Translations under genes and position numbers: made by a program | Assembly: GCA_030454085.1 (NCBI GenBank) | Contig: JAKDJD010000007.1 | Location: 1 to 64,000, forward strand | Source of the DNA: Kocuria sp. | Lineage (GTDB): Bacteria; Actinomycetota; Actinomycetes; Actinomycetales; Micrococcaceae | Direction: 5' to 3' | Length of the DNA stretch: 64,000 nucleotides | Shown here: in pieces, positions 16,740-25,849 of the stretch | Position numbering within the stretch: position 1 is the first letter of the stretch | Layout of the letters: each line of letters opens with the position of its first letter | Notes under the pieces: generated by a model | Told to the model about the DNA's origin: nothing | Databases searched by the model: none | What the model saw: only the letters and a program-made list of their open reading frames with translations

Positions 16740-17741
16740 TCAGAACAGTGATGTCTGGATGTTGGTCGACCCATCGTCCTCGGCGGCCGTGCTCGCCCGG
16801 TTCTTCAGGCTCGCCATATTGAGCAGGTGGACGCCGGCTCCGGGGTCCTGAACGAGGGTCCCGGTGAGGAACGGCCCGGTGCCGGAAGAGACACGGAACA
16901 GCTCCGGGCCATCCCATGATGCGTGCGGATACAACGGACGATCGGAGGGCCGCTCCAAGTGTTCGTAGGCGCCGAGCATCGATTCGGCGGGAGACCAATC
17001 TTCGTGTGTTACTCGGAAGCCGGGCTCTCCCAGCTTTTCGAGGGACTGTCGAGCGGCCTCGGCGGCCGATGCGTGGAGATCATCGATCTTCCGCGGATCC
17101 TCCGGATGGGACCAGGCCTTGACCTTGCTGGCCACCCGTTTGACCTGCGTCAGCCTCAGAGTTCGGGTGAGATGGTCCTCGAGGTGACGCACGATCAGGC
17201 CGTCATCGGCGAGGGCAACGTACGACGCCCGGGCGACCGCCTGCTGGTCCACCCTGGTGATCTTCGACCTTTCGTGGGCCGTACCCACTTTGGAGGTGCC
17301 GTCCGGAAATGTTGCGACATACAGCCAGTGCGGGAGTTCGATGTAGGCCCGGGCGGCTTCGGTCAACTCGGCCCCCTGGTGTGCCCGGTGAATGGGTCGG
17401 AATCGGTCCAGGTGTATGCAGAGGGGGCACTGTTGGCCTCGTGTCAGGCGGTTCTTCCGGGGGCACGGTACGGTGCGGAAGGAAGGTCGGCCGGCGTCGT
17501 CGAGCTCGGCGTGGGCGAAGCCGCTGCACCAGAGTCCGCCTTCCTCGCAGGATTCGCCGAGCAGGCCGATCCCCAGGAGCCGGTCCGGCGTCACCCGGAC
17601 CCGGATGATCTCCCCTGTCGGAGCACCCTCGGCCATTGGCTCAACTTTGACTACAGGTTGACGGTCAGGCCAGGCGAGGTCCCGCCACACGAAAGGAGAG
17701 TCCGGGAACGTGTCGGCGGGTTCGACGGGTGACGAATTCAT
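16740..17741 (-). CDS. DUF2797 family protein
   Basis: 333 residues recognisable as the actinobacterial DUF2797 family. Visible features are paired cysteines in the N-terminal third (ESCEEGGLWC, then VPCPRKN and QCPLCIH), suggesting a zinc site, followed by VATFPDGTSKVGTAH and a helical segment. The biochemical function is unknown to me. ATG at 17741 chosen; an in-frame codon at 17774 would add 11 residues inside the divergent promoter region. It is divergent from murT, with 50 bp between the starts. Confidence 0.75.
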   Translation of the reverse strand: MNSSPVEPADTFPDSPFVWRDLAWPDRQPVVKVEPMAEGAPTGEIIRVRVTPDRLLGIGLLGESCEEGGLWCSGFAHAELDDAGRPSFRTVPCPRKNRLTRGQQCPLCIHLDRFRPIHRAHQGAELTEAARAYIELPHWLYVATFPDGTSKVGTAHERSKITRVDQQAVARASYVALADDGLIVRHLEDHLTRTLRLTQVKRVASKVKAWSHPEDPRKIDDLHASAAEAARQSLEKLGEPGFRVTHEDWSPAESMLGAYEHLERPSDRPLYPHASWDGPELFRVSSGTGPFLTGTLVQDPGAGVHLLNMASLKNRASTAAEDDGSTNIQTSLF

Positions 17742-17778
17742 AACCCCATCATGGCAAATATCGGTCCCGGCCACGGGT

Positions 17779-17784
17779 TAGGAT
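17779..17784 (+). promoter_or_regulatory. Possible -10 element (TAGGAT) before murT
   Basis: TAGGAT ends seven bases before the murT ATG, so the transcript may be leaderless. The overlapping AGGA could instead serve as a weak ribosome site at eight-base spacing, so the two readings cannot be separated from sequence. Confidence 0.4.
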
Positions 17785-17791
17785 TGGTCCC

Positions 17792-19087
17792 ATGCCCAGA
17801 CCAGTCATCTTCGGACATGCCACCCGCCTGATCGGCCAAGGCATCCGGTACGCATCCAAATTCCGCGGGGGCGGGTCCGCTTTCCCCGGACTCTTCATGG
17901 AGAGGCTCGACCCCGGATTCGTGGAGCGGGAACTCTCGGCTCTGCCGCGCGGCGTCGTCGTGGTTTCCGGGACCAATGGGAAGACGACGACCACCAAAAT
18001 GGCCGTGCAGCTCCTCGAATCCCAGGGTCTCAAGGTCTTCACCAACCGCACCGGGTCGAATTTCGTGCGTGGCGTCGCGGCCGCCCTGCTGGGCGAGATG
18101 AACCTCAAGGGTGAGCTCGACGCGGACATCGCCGTGTTGGAGCTGGACGAGGCCCACGCCGTGCACTTCGTCAAAATGGTGCAGCCCAAGTATTCGCTCC
18201 TGCTGAATGTGATGCGCGATCAGCTGGACCGTTTCGGCGAAATCGATACGACGCGCAAGATGCTCACCCAGGTGGCCCGCGCGACCACGGGCACGGTGGT
18301 GCTCAACCGGGAGGATCCGCGAATCCGCCGGATCTCCCAGGATGTCGAGGATGGCACGGAGGTCGCCTACTACGGTCTGTCCGAGGGCCTTCGGTCGCGC
18401 TTCCCCTCTGACGACGAAATGCGGGACAACCGGACTCCCCAGCAGGCGGAGAACCTGCCGGAAGCCTCGGTCGCGCTGACTTCCTTCGAGGGCACCAGGA
18501 CTCACCTGATGATCGGTGACCGGGAGGTCACGACCGACATCAACCTCTACGGCATCTACAACATCTACAACGCCGCGGGTGCCCTGGCGCTGACCCTCGA
18601 AATCATGGGGGAGGACGCCGACGAGGCCGCGCTGCTGGCCGAACTGTCCAAGGTCACTCCGGCATTCGGGCGTGGGGAGTCCGTCCGGGTCGGGGACCGC
18701 AGCCTGCAACTGCTGCTCGTGAAGAATCCGGCGGGCTTCCGCTTGTCCTTGGCTTCGGCCACGGGCAAGGACTACGCGACCATGATCACGATCAACGACG
18801 AATACGCGGACGGCCGGGACGTCTCCTGGTTGTGGGACGTCGACTTCGAATCCTTGCAGCACGGCGGTGTGGACGTGGTTTCGGGGACGCGCGCCTACGA
18901 CATGGCCTTGCGCCTGGAACACGACGACGTCCCCGTGCGTGCCGTCAACACTGACCTTCCGAGCGCCCTGGATGAATTCGTCCGCGGATCGGGGGACAAG
19001 CCCATGCGGGTATTCTGCACGTATACGTCCATGCTCGCCCTTCGTCGGGAGCTGGCCAAGACCACCGAGGTGGCTGATATCGGATGA
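17792..19087 (+). CDS. murT: Lipid II isoglutaminyl synthase, MurT subunit
   Basis: 431 residues, Mur-ligase-like ATPase half of the MurT/GatD complex that amidates the D-Glu of lipid II at the cytoplasmic membrane face. P-loop SGTNGKTTTTK at about 60-70, LELDEAHAVHF, the central DINLYGIYNIYNAAGA, and the C-terminal DUF1727 with GRDVSWLWDVDFE carrying the catalytic Asp region. The four-Cys zinc ribbon seen in the central domain of staphylococcal and pneumococcal MurT is missing: the only Cys is near the C-terminus. Overlaps gatD by four bases (ATGA). Confidence 0.93.
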   Translation: MPRPVIFGHATRLIGQGIRYASKFRGGGSAFPGLFMERLDPGFVERELSALPRGVVVVSGTNGKTTTTKMAVQLLESQGLKVFTNRTGSNFVRGVAAALLGEMNLKGELDADIAVLELDEAHAVHFVKMVQPKYSLLLNVMRDQLDRFGEIDTTRKMLTQVARATTGTVVLNREDPRIRRISQDVEDGTEVAYYGLSEGLRSRFPSDDEMRDNRTPQQAENLPEASVALTSFEGTRTHLMIGDREVTTDINLYGIYNIYNAAGALALTLEIMGEDADEAALLAELSKVTPAFGRGESVRVGDRSLQLLLVKNPAGFRLSLASATGKDYATMITINDEYADGRDVSWLWDVDFESLQHGGVDVVSGTRAYDMALRLEHDDVPVRAVNTDLPSALDEFVRGSGDKPMRVFCTYTSMLALRRELAKTTEVADIG

Positions 19088-19806
19088 CCGAGAAGACCCT
19101 GAAGATCCTGCAGCTGTATCCGCGGGACATGAACATCTACGGCGACTGGGGCAACGTCCTGTCCCTCTCCAGGAGGGCGCACGCTCACGGATTGGGCACC
19201 GAAATCGTCGACTACAACCCGGGCGATGTTTTTCCCGAGGACTTCGACATTCTCGTGGGCGGAGGGGGCCAGGATTCCGGGCAGACCGTGATCCAGGACG
19301 ATCTCCACCGCATCGCACCCGTGGTGCGGTCCGCGGCCGAGTCCGGGGCCCCGATGCTGGTCATCTGTGGTCTCTACCAGCTGTTCGGGAACCAGTTCAC
19401 CACGGTCGGGGGCGAGGTGCTCCAAGGGATCGGGCTCTTCGACGCCCACACCGTGGGCAGCGAGGAACGCCTGATCGGGAACATCGTGACCGAGTCGGAG
19501 GAGTTCGGAACGATCGTCGGGTATGAGAACCACTCAGGCCTGACCTATCTGGGCGACGGCGTCGAGCGCCTGGGAACCGTGACAAAGGGCCAAGGCAACA
19601 ACCTTGACGACGACGGCGAGGGAGCCCGTGTGCACCACGTGATCGGCAGCTATCTGCACGGCTCCCTCCTCCCCAAGAACCCCCGGATCTCCGACTATCT
19701 CGTGCGTCATGCTGCCGAGCGGAAGTTCGGCTCTTTCGAACCTGCAAGGATCGATGATTCCATGGCCGATCGGGCCCGAGAGGTCGCGGCCTCAAGGCCG
19801 CGATGA
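19084..19806 (+). CDS. gatD: Lipid II isoglutaminyl synthase, GatD glutaminase subunit
   Basis: 240-residue class I glutamine amidotransferase that releases ammonia from glutamine for MurT. The nucleophile Cys95 lies in VICGLYQLFG and the catalytic His in IGSYLHGSLLPKNP, the expected GatD pattern. It is coupled to murT by start-stop overlap. A hairpin covers its last codons (19784-19803). Confidence 0.95.
   Translation: MTEKTLKILQLYPRDMNIYGDWGNVLSLSRRAHAHGLGTEIVDYNPGDVFPEDFDILVGGGGQDSGQTVIQDDLHRIAPVVRSAAESGAPMLVICGLYQLFGNQFTTVGGEVLQGIGLFDAHTVGSEERLIGNIVTESEEFGTIVGYENHSGLTYLGDGVERLGTVTKGQGNNLDDDGEGARVHHVIGSYLHGSLLPKNPRISDYLVRHAAERKFGSFEPARIDDSMADRAREVAASRPR
19784..19803 (+). terminator. Hairpin at the end of gatD
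   Basis: TCGCGGCC and GGCCGCGA pair perfectly (8 bp, loop TCAA) across the gatD stop codon. There is no T run, so it may be an mRNA 3' stabilising stem or a weak terminator. Confidence 0.4.
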
Positions 19807-20024
19807 AACCGTTCCCGTTCTGGTGCGGCGGTACCGCACCCGTGGCTCGACACGGCGGCAACTGGTCGTTTGCTGGCGTCGTTACAATGGTTTGAGGCTT
19901 GTGCGTGGTCGGTACGCCCTGTCGCCGCCCGGGAGATGCGTCGAGGGGATCCGCGTTGGGAACCGGGTCGGGGCGGACAGGCACGGCCGCGCAAGGACAC
20001 TGTCTATATTCGAGGAGCACATCT

Positions 20025-20786
20025 ATGTCGGGTCACTCCAAGTGGGCCACCACCAAACACAAGAAGGCCGCGATCGATGCGAAGCGGGCCAAGGCCTTCG
20101 CGAAGTACATCAAGGGCATTGAGGTGGCCGCCCGCATGGGCGGTGCCGATGTCTCCGGCAATCCCGCGCTGGACCTGGCCATTTCCAAGGCCAAGAAGAA
20201 CTCGGTGCCCAATGACAACATCGACCGCGCGGTCAAGCGCGGTGCCGGCCTGACCGGCGAGGTCGTCGAATACTCCGAGATCCTCTATGAAGCCCGCGGA
20301 CCGCAGGGTTCTGCCCTGTACATCGAGTGCCTCACGGACAACAAGAACCGTGCCGCATCGGACGTCCGGGTCGCGGTCACGCGCAACGGCGGCACCATGG
20401 CCGACCCCGGGTCGGTTTCGTTCCTGTTCGAGCGCAAGGGCGTCGTCGAGGTGGCCAAGAAGGACGGCCTCACGGAGGACGACGTCCTGATGGCCGTTCT
20501 CGACGCGGGTGCCGACGAGGTCAAGGAAGAAGAAGAGATGTTCGAGGTCATTTCCGAGGCCACCGACCTTCCGGAGATCCGCAAGGCACTCGACGAGGCG
20601 GAACTCGACTACAACAATGACGACCCCCAGTGGCGGCCCACCATGACGGTGGACCTGGATGCCGAGGGCGCACGCAAGTTCCTGCGCTTGGCCGACGCGG
20701 TCGAGGCCCTCGACGACGTCCAGAACGTGTATTCGAACGCGGACATCTCGCCCGCCGTGATAGAAGAGCTCGAAGCCGACGACTAG
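20025..20786 (+). CDS. YebC/PmpR family protein
   Basis: 253 residues starting [14 protein letters not shown], the unmistakable YebC N-terminus, with the three-domain layout of the family. YebC proteins have been described as DNA-binding regulators and, more recently, as translation factors. ATG at 20025 is preceded by GAGGAG at a typical distance; the longer frame to 19899 is not family-like. The position just upstream of ruvC is conserved in actinobacteria and suggests one operon. Confidence 0.94.
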   Translation: MSGHSKWATTKHKKAAIDAKRAKAFAKYIKGIEVAARMGGADVSGNPALDLAISKAKKNSVPNDNIDRAVKRGAGLTGEVVEYSEILYEARGPQGSALYIECLTDNKNRAASDVRVAVTRNGGTMADPGSVSFLFERKGVVEVAKKDGLTEDDVLMAVLDAGADEVKEEEEMFEVISEATDLPEIRKALDEAELDYNNDDPQWRPTMTVDLDAEGARKFLRLADAVEALDDVQNVYSNADISPAVIEELEADD

Positions 20787-20812
20787 TCGCCGAGCGAATT
20801 CGGGAGAGTGCT

Positions 20813-21475
20813 ATGAACAAGGGACCGGTCGGAGCCGTTGAATCACCAGCCTCCGCCGGTCCTTTGCGTATCCTCGGGGTCGACCCGGGGCTCACACGGT
20901 GCGGGTTCGGCGTGGTCGACATGTCCGGGAACCGCAAAGCGCAATTCGTCGACGCGGGGGCTGCCGGAACTCAAGCCAGCGAGTCATTGGACGCTCGGGT
21001 CCTGCACATCCAGCGTGCGATGCAGGGGTGGGTCGAGACCTACCGTCCGGACGTGATGGCCATCGAACGTATTTTTGCCCAGGAATCCGTCAACACCGTG
21101 ATCGGAACCGCCCACGCATCCGGCGTCGTCATTGCGGCCGCTGCCGCCGCTGGCATCCCCGTAGCATGGCACACCCCATCTGAGGTCAAAGCGGCCGTGA
21201 CCGGTAGCGGGAGGGCGGACAAGAAGTCTGTCGGGCGTATGGTGGCCCGCATCCTCGAATTGGAGACGGTGCCGAAGCCGGCCGACGCCGCCGACGCCGT
21301 CGCCTTGGCCATCTGCCACGGATGGCGCTCCGGAATCATCGGCACGGGAGTCAATATGGGTACCGGTGTCCAGACGCACCAGGGATCGATCCCCGCTCGC
21401 GCCAAGGGAGGTTCCATGACGCCGGCACAGCGGGCGTGGAAGGCGGCGGAGGAACGCTCCCGTCGCGGAAAATAG
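20813..21475 (+). CDS. ruvC: Holliday junction resolvase RuvC
   Basis: 220-residue endonuclease cutting Holliday junctions. The RNase H-like fold carries acidic residues in [16 protein letters not shown] and [10 protein letters not shown]. The C-terminal ~45 residues (after the GW of CHGWRSG) extend beyond the usual family end and are basic. It follows the YebC gene by 26 bp. The 111-bp gap to ruvA contains an SOS box, so ruvAB can be induced separately. Confidence 0.95.
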   Translation: MNKGPVGAVESPASAGPLRILGVDPGLTRCGFGVVDMSGNRKAQFVDAGAAGTQASESLDARVLHIQRAMQGWVETYRPDVMAIERIFAQESVNTVIGTAHASGVVIAAAAAAGIPVAWHTPSEVKAAVTGSGRADKKSVGRMVARILELETVPKPADAADAVALAICHGWRSGIIGTGVNMGTGVQTHQGSIPARAKGGSMTPAQRAWKAAEERSRRGK

Positions 21476-21557
21476 CGGGAGCCTCGAGGGCACGCCACAG
21501 CCTGAGTCGGGGACTACGAGGACGACGTCCGTCCACAGGCGCGCCGCTGAATGTCCT

Positions 21558-21580
21558 TCGTAACTTTGTTCGATTAAGAT
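21558..21580 (+). promoter_or_regulatory. SOS (LexA) box and -10 element before ruvA
   Basis: TCGTAACTTTGTTCGA at 21558-21573 matches TCGAAC-N4-GTTCGA at 10 of 12 fixed positions. Directly after it TAAGAT (21575-21580) is a good -10 that ends six bases before the ruvA ATG at 21587, implying a leaderless SOS transcript. The sequence GTTCGATTAAG is shared exactly with the dnaE2 box. Confidence 0.78.
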
Positions 21581-21586
21581 GGATGC

Positions 21587-22234
21587 ATGATTTCTTCTCT
21601 GACGGGCACCGTGACCCATGTTGGCCTCCATGAGGCAGTCATCGAGGTCGGCGGTGTCGGGATGCTGGTCCAGGCAACCCCCGGCACATTGGCGACCTTG
21701 CGTCTCGGCGAGCAGGCTCGGCTCGAGACCTCCCTGATCGTCAAGGAGGACTCACTGACCCTGTTCGGGTTCCGGGACGACAGCGAGCGAGAAGTGTTCA
21801 CCACGATGCTCTCGGTCTCCGGCATCGGTCCGCGCATCGCACTGGCCGTTGTGTCCGTCCACACCCCAGCAGAGGTGGCCCAGGCCGTCGCGGAGGGCAA
21901 TGACAAAGCATTCAGCAAGGTTCCCGGGATCGGTCCCAAGGGAGCTCGCCGGATTGTCCTGGAACTCGCGGGCAAGCTTGTCCTGCCCGAGCCGGAGAAC
22001 GGGGACGCCTCGTCCGCGGGCGTCGGAGGCCAGGCCGGAACCGGTCCATCGTGGCGGTCGCAAGTTATGGATGCCCTGGTGGGCCTAGGGTGGCAGGAGA
22101 AGGATGCCGCCGGTGCGGTGGATTCCTACGTCGAGGCCGAGCCCGATGCCGGATCCATGACGGTCCCCGATGCCCTCCGGGGTGTCCTGGCCGGTCTCGG
22201 CCGAGCAAGCGGCATGGGCCATCGGTCCAAATAG
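21587..22234 (+). CDS. ruvA: Holliday junction DNA helicase RuvA
   Basis: 215 residues: N-terminal OB fold (MISSLTGTVTHVG), central helix-hairpin-helix pair (VSGIGPRIALAV and VPGIGPKGARRIV) that grips the junction, and the C-terminal domain III contacting RuvB. It works as a tetramer with RuvB in branch migration. No ribosome site precedes the ATG, in line with the leaderless promoter above. ruvB follows after 18 bp. Confidence 0.96.
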   Translation: MISSLTGTVTHVGLHEAVIEVGGVGMLVQATPGTLATLRLGEQARLETSLIVKEDSLTLFGFRDDSEREVFTTMLSVSGIGPRIALAVVSVHTPAEVAQAVAEGNDKAFSKVPGIGPKGARRIVLELAGKLVLPEPENGDASSAGVGGQAGTGPSWRSQVMDALVGLGWQEKDAAGAVDSYVEAEPDAGSMTVPDALRGVLAGLGRASGMGHRSK

Positions 22235-22252
22235 CCGGGCGGAAAGGAACGA

Positions 22253-23311
22253 ATGACGCAGCAATTCCCGGAGAACGACGCGCAGAATCTGCCGGGCCAG
22301 CAGCGCTCGGGACAGGAGCGGCTGGTCGACGCCGAGGTCGAACCCGAGGACAAGGCGATCGAGGCGGCGTTGCGACCCAAGGCCCTGGACGATTTCGTCG
22401 GGCAGAAGCGTGTGCGCCAACAATTGTCACTGGTTCTCGAGGCCTCGAAACTGCGCGGCAAAAGCGCGGACCACGTCCTTCTCTCAGGTCCTCCGGGGCT
22501 CGGAAAGACCACTTTGGCGATGATCATTGCGGAGGAAATGGGCTCGCCCTTGCGCATCAGTTCGGGACCGGCCATCCAGCATTCGGGTGATCTGGCCGCA
22601 ATCCTTTCCTCGCTCACGCCCGGCGAGGTGCTGTTCCTCGATGAGATCCACCGCATGTCGCGCCCCGCGGAAGAGATGCTCTACATGGCCATGGAGGATT
22701 TCCGCGTCGATATCGTGGTCGGCAAGGGCGCAGGAGCCACCTCGATTCCCCTGGAATTGCCCAGCTTCACGCTCGTCGGCGCAACCACGCGTGCCGGCCT
22801 CCTGCCCGGACCCCTGCGGGACCGTTTTGGATTCACGGGTCACCTGGAGTTCTACGACGTGGAGGAGCTCGAGCTCGTTCTCCGCCGTTCGGCCGGTCTC
22901 CTGGACCTGAAGATCACCACCGAGGGCTTCCATGAGATCGCCTCGCGATCCCGCGGTACGCCACGCATCGCCAACCGCCTCTTGCGCAGGGTCCGGGACT
23001 GGGCTCTCGTCCACTCAGTGGACGATATCGATGCTCGGACTGCGGCGACCGCACTGGACATGTACGAAGTCGATTCGAAGGGCCTCGATCGACTGGACCG
23101 ATCCGTTCTCGAATCCCTGATCCACAAATTCGGCGGGGGGCCCGTGGGCTTATCGACCCTGGCCATCGCGGTGGGCGAGGAGACGGAGACCGTGGAAACG
23201 GTGGCAGAACCTTATCTGGTGCGCGAAGGTCTTATGGGCCGGACGCCCCGGGGACGTGTGGCGCTTCCTTCCGCGTGGGTGCACCTGGACCTCGAACCAC
23301 CGGAATCCTGA
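22253..23311 (+). CDS. ruvB: Holliday junction DNA helicase RuvB
   Basis: 352-residue AAA+ motor. Walker [12 protein letters not shown] and Walker [10 protein letters not shown] are intact, sensor 1 is in [11 protein letters not shown], the arginine finger is near GPLRDRFGF, and the winged-helix C-terminus ends in [18 protein letters not shown] precedes the ATG. Operon with ruvA under the SOS box. Confidence 0.97.
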   Translation: MTQQFPENDAQNLPGQQRSGQERLVDAEVEPEDKAIEAALRPKALDDFVGQKRVRQQLSLVLEASKLRGKSADHVLLSGPPGLGKTTLAMIIAEEMGSPLRISSGPAIQHSGDLAAILSSLTPGEVLFLDEIHRMSRPAEEMLYMAMEDFRVDIVVGKGAGATSIPLELPSFTLVGATTRAGLLPGPLRDRFGFTGHLEFYDVEELELVLRRSAGLLDLKITTEGFHEIASRSRGTPRIANRLLRRVRDWALVHSVDDIDARTAATALDMYEVDSKGLDRLDRSVLESLIHKFGGGPVGLSTLAIAVGEETETVETVAEPYLVREGLMGRTPRGRVALPSAWVHLDLEPPES

Positions 23312-23423
23312 GCGAGGGTTTCTGACCGGATACCCAGAATCGTCCTCTAGACTTTAAAAAGTTTTTCCCTTATCCCGGTGGGATGCTGACCGGGAACAAC
23401 CCAGATACCGACGTAAGGAACAC

Positions 23424-24014
23424 ATGCTACTTTCCACCATCAACTCGACCGGAAGCCTGCAGGCAGCCGACCAGGGCGGGGGCGGTGGATCCAACTTCCT
23501 GCTCCTCGGCCTCATGCTGGTGGTTGTCATCGTGTTCCTCGTTCTTCCGATGCGCCGCCAGAAGAAGGCCAGGCAGCAAATGCAGGAACGCCAGAACGCG
23601 ATGACCCCGGGAACGCGTGTCATGACGCAGTTCGGCGTCTTCGGAACCATCGTGTCGATCGACCGTGAGGCCAACCGTGCGGTCGTCGAGGTTGCCCCCA
23701 AGACGGAGATCACCGTCCATCTCGGAGCCGTGACCACGGTTCTGGACGACAACGGTCAGGTCCCCGGAACCCCCGAGGCGGCGCGGGCCGCCGCGGCCCA
23801 AGGCGTTGCCGAGGAGCCCCAGAGCGGATCCGGTGCCTTCGGGAATGAGTCCTCCGCCGAAGGCGGTTTCGGATCGGCGTCGACCTCTGCCGAGAACGGA
23901 CCGCGGCTCAACGGCGAGCCGAGCGACGAAGCGACCCGAGGCCTGGGTGAGCAGGACGGCACGGGGTACAGGGATGACCCCCGCGGCGACGATTCCACCG
24001 GCTCGACCCGCTAG
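23424..24014 (+). CDS. yajC: Preprotein translocase accessory subunit YajC
   Basis: 196 residues, about twice the usual size. One N-terminal membrane helix (FLLLGLMLVVVIVFLVLP) is followed by the cytoplasmic YajC core with GTRVMTQFGVFGTI. Beyond residue ~115 is a disordered Gly/Ser/Glu-rich tail. YajC associates with SecDF in the Sec holotranslocon. A TAAGGA ribosome site precedes the ATG. A possible -10 (TAGACT, 23348-23353) suggests a separate promoter after ruvB. Confidence 0.92.
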   Translation: MLLSTINSTGSLQAADQGGGGGSNFLLLGLMLVVVIVFLVLPMRRQKKARQQMQERQNAMTPGTRVMTQFGVFGTIVSIDREANRAVVEVAPKTEITVHLGAVTTVLDDNGQVPGTPEAARAAAAQGVAEEPQSGSGAFGNESSAEGGFGSASTSAENGPRLNGEPSDEATRGLGEQDGTGYRDDPRGDDSTGSTR

Positions 24015-24029
24015 AACATACGCAATTTT

Positions 24030-24059
24030 CGAGGTGCTTGCCCACGGGTGAGCACCTCG
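24030..24059. promoter_or_regulatory. Perfect hairpin between yajC and secD
   Basis: CGAGGTGCT and AGCACCTCG pair over 9 bp with a 12-base loop. It sits 15 bases after the yajC stop and 23 before the secD start. No T run follows on the plus strand, so it could be a processing site, a translation-control stem or an inefficient terminator setting the YajC to SecD ratio. Confidence 0.5.
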
Positions 24060-24082
24060 ACCTATGATCCTCAGGAATCCTC

Positions 24083-25849
24083 ATGGCTCGGAAAAAGCGC
24101 ACGTCCAGTGCCCGAAAGGCCCTGCTCCTGTTGACCGCCATCGTGGTGGTCCTCGGCGGTGTCATCGGCCTGTCTGCGACCAAGTTGGGTGGCTCTGCAT
24201 CACCCCAGCTCGCTCTGGACCTGTCCGGCGGCACGGAGATGATCCTCTCCCCGAAGGTCACTAACGGCGACGGCGACGGCGACATCAGCAAGGACCAGCT
24301 CGACCAAGCGGTCGACATCATCCGACAGCGCGTCGACGGCGCGGGCGTTTCCGAGGCCGAGGTCAGCACCCAGTCAGGGCGGAACGTCGTGGTCTCGATG
24401 CCGGGCACTCCAAGCCAGGAGACCCGTGACCTGATCCAGGCATCGGCCCAGATGTCCTTCCGATCCGTCCTGATGCAAGGAGACGGCGGCGCCGTCTCCG
24501 AGGACAAACGCACCGCGGATGCGGATCTGCCGCATCCGAACGGCGACCCCCAGAACGGATCGGATTCCAACTGGATCACCGGGGATCTCCAGAAGCAGTA
24601 CGAACAACGAGACTGCACGGCCAACCCGGGCAAGGACGATCAGCTCGATCCCAACAAGGCCGTGGTCGCGTGCTCCGAGGACGGCCAACAGAAATACATT
24701 CTGGGACCGGTCGAACTGAACGGTTCGGACATCAAGACGGCCGACTACTCCCAGGCCGAGTCCGGGGGAGGCGTCAGCACGGGCCAATGGGGCGTGAACA
24801 TCACGTTCAACGATCACGCCAAGAACGTGTTCAAGGACGTGACGCAGCGCCTGTACGGGTTCTACGGCAAGAACCAGGAAGATCCCAAGGCCTCCTTCGC
24901 CATCATGCTCGACGGTGGGGTGCTCCAAGCACCACGCGCACAGAACGTGATCGCGGACGGCAAGGCCCAGATCACCGGAGACTTCTCTGAGGACGATGCC
25001 AAGGGCCTGTCGGAACAGCTGAAGTACGGTGCGCTGCCCATCAGCTTCGACATCCAGTCCGAACAGCAGATTTCCGCGACACTGGGCACGGACCAGCTGC
25101 AGATGGGCATCATTGCCGGCATCATCGGTCTGCTGCTGGTCTGCGTGTATTCGCTGTTCCAGTACAGACTCCTGGGATTCGTGACGATCGCGTCCCTGCT
25201 TGTCGCGGGGGTGGTCACCTACGAGGCCATTACCCTGCTCGGGTGGGGCGTCAATTACAGGCTGTCGCTCGCGGGCGTGGCCGGACTGATCGTGGCGATC
25301 GGGCAGACGGCCGACTCGTTCATCGTCTACTTCGAACGCATCAGGGACGGCCTGCGCGATGGGCGTAGTGTGCCTTCGGCCGTGGACCATGGATGGATGC
25401 GCGCTCGACGCACCATCTGGGCATCGAAGGGCGTCAATCTCCTGGCGGCCATCGTCTTGTACTTTGTGGCGGTGGGCAACGTCCGAGGCTTCGCATTCAC
25501 CCTGGGCCTCACGGCCATCGCCGACCTCATGGTGATCTTCTGGTTCACCCACCCGGTGATGGTGATGCTCTCGCGAACCAAGTTCTTCGGCGAAGGGCAC
25601 AAGTTGTCCGGACTGGATGCCAGCGCCCTCGGTTATGTCCCCTTGTATCGAGGGGCCGGACGTCTGCGCGACCCCGAGGACTCGCCTCGAGCCAGGAAGC
25701 GCCGGTCCGGCGATGACGAAGAGTCCGAGGATCGGCCGATGACCATCGCCGAACGTCGCAGAGCCGAGGCGCTCGAGTCCCGGAACAAACCGCCACAGGA
25801 CCCGGAAGAGCAGTCAGGACAAAATCCCGAAGGAGCCGACAATGCCTAA
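24083..25849 (+). CDS. secD: Protein translocase subunit SecD
   Basis: 588 residues. TM1 is at ~14-33, followed by LDLSGGTEM, the large extracytoplasmic P1 domain with an Asp/Asn-rich region, and the conserved TM2-6 block with GIIGLLLVCVYSLFQYR and IVAIGQTADSFIVYFERI. SecDF uses the proton gradient to pull proteins out of the Sec channel. The C-terminal ~85 residues are charged and disordered. The stop overlaps the secF start by eight bases. Confidence 0.96.
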   Translation: MARKKRTSSARKALLLLTAIVVVLGGVIGLSATKLGGSASPQLALDLSGGTEMILSPKVTNGDGDGDISKDQLDQAVDIIRQRVDGAGVSEAEVSTQSGRNVVVSMPGTPSQETRDLIQASAQMSFRSVLMQGDGGAVSEDKRTADADLPHPNGDPQNGSDSNWITGDLQKQYEQRDCTANPGKDDQLDPNKAVVACSEDGQQKYILGPVELNGSDIKTADYSQAESGGGVSTGQWGVNITFNDHAKNVFKDVTQRLYGFYGKNQEDPKASFAIMLDGGVLQAPRAQNVIADGKAQITGDFSEDDAKGLSEQLKYGALPISFDIQSEQQISATLGTDQLQMGIIAGIIGLLLVCVYSLFQYRLLGFVTIASLLVAGVVTYEAITLLGWGVNYRLSLAGVAGLIVAIGQTADSFIVYFERIRDGLRDGRSVPSAVDHGWMRARRTIWASKGVNLLAAIVLYFVAVGNVRGFAFTLGLTAIADLMVIFWFTHPVMVMLSRTKFFGEGHKLSGLDASALGYVPLYRGAGRLRDPEDSPRARKRRSGDDEESEDRPMTIAERRRAEALESRNKPPQDPEEQSGQNPEGADNA

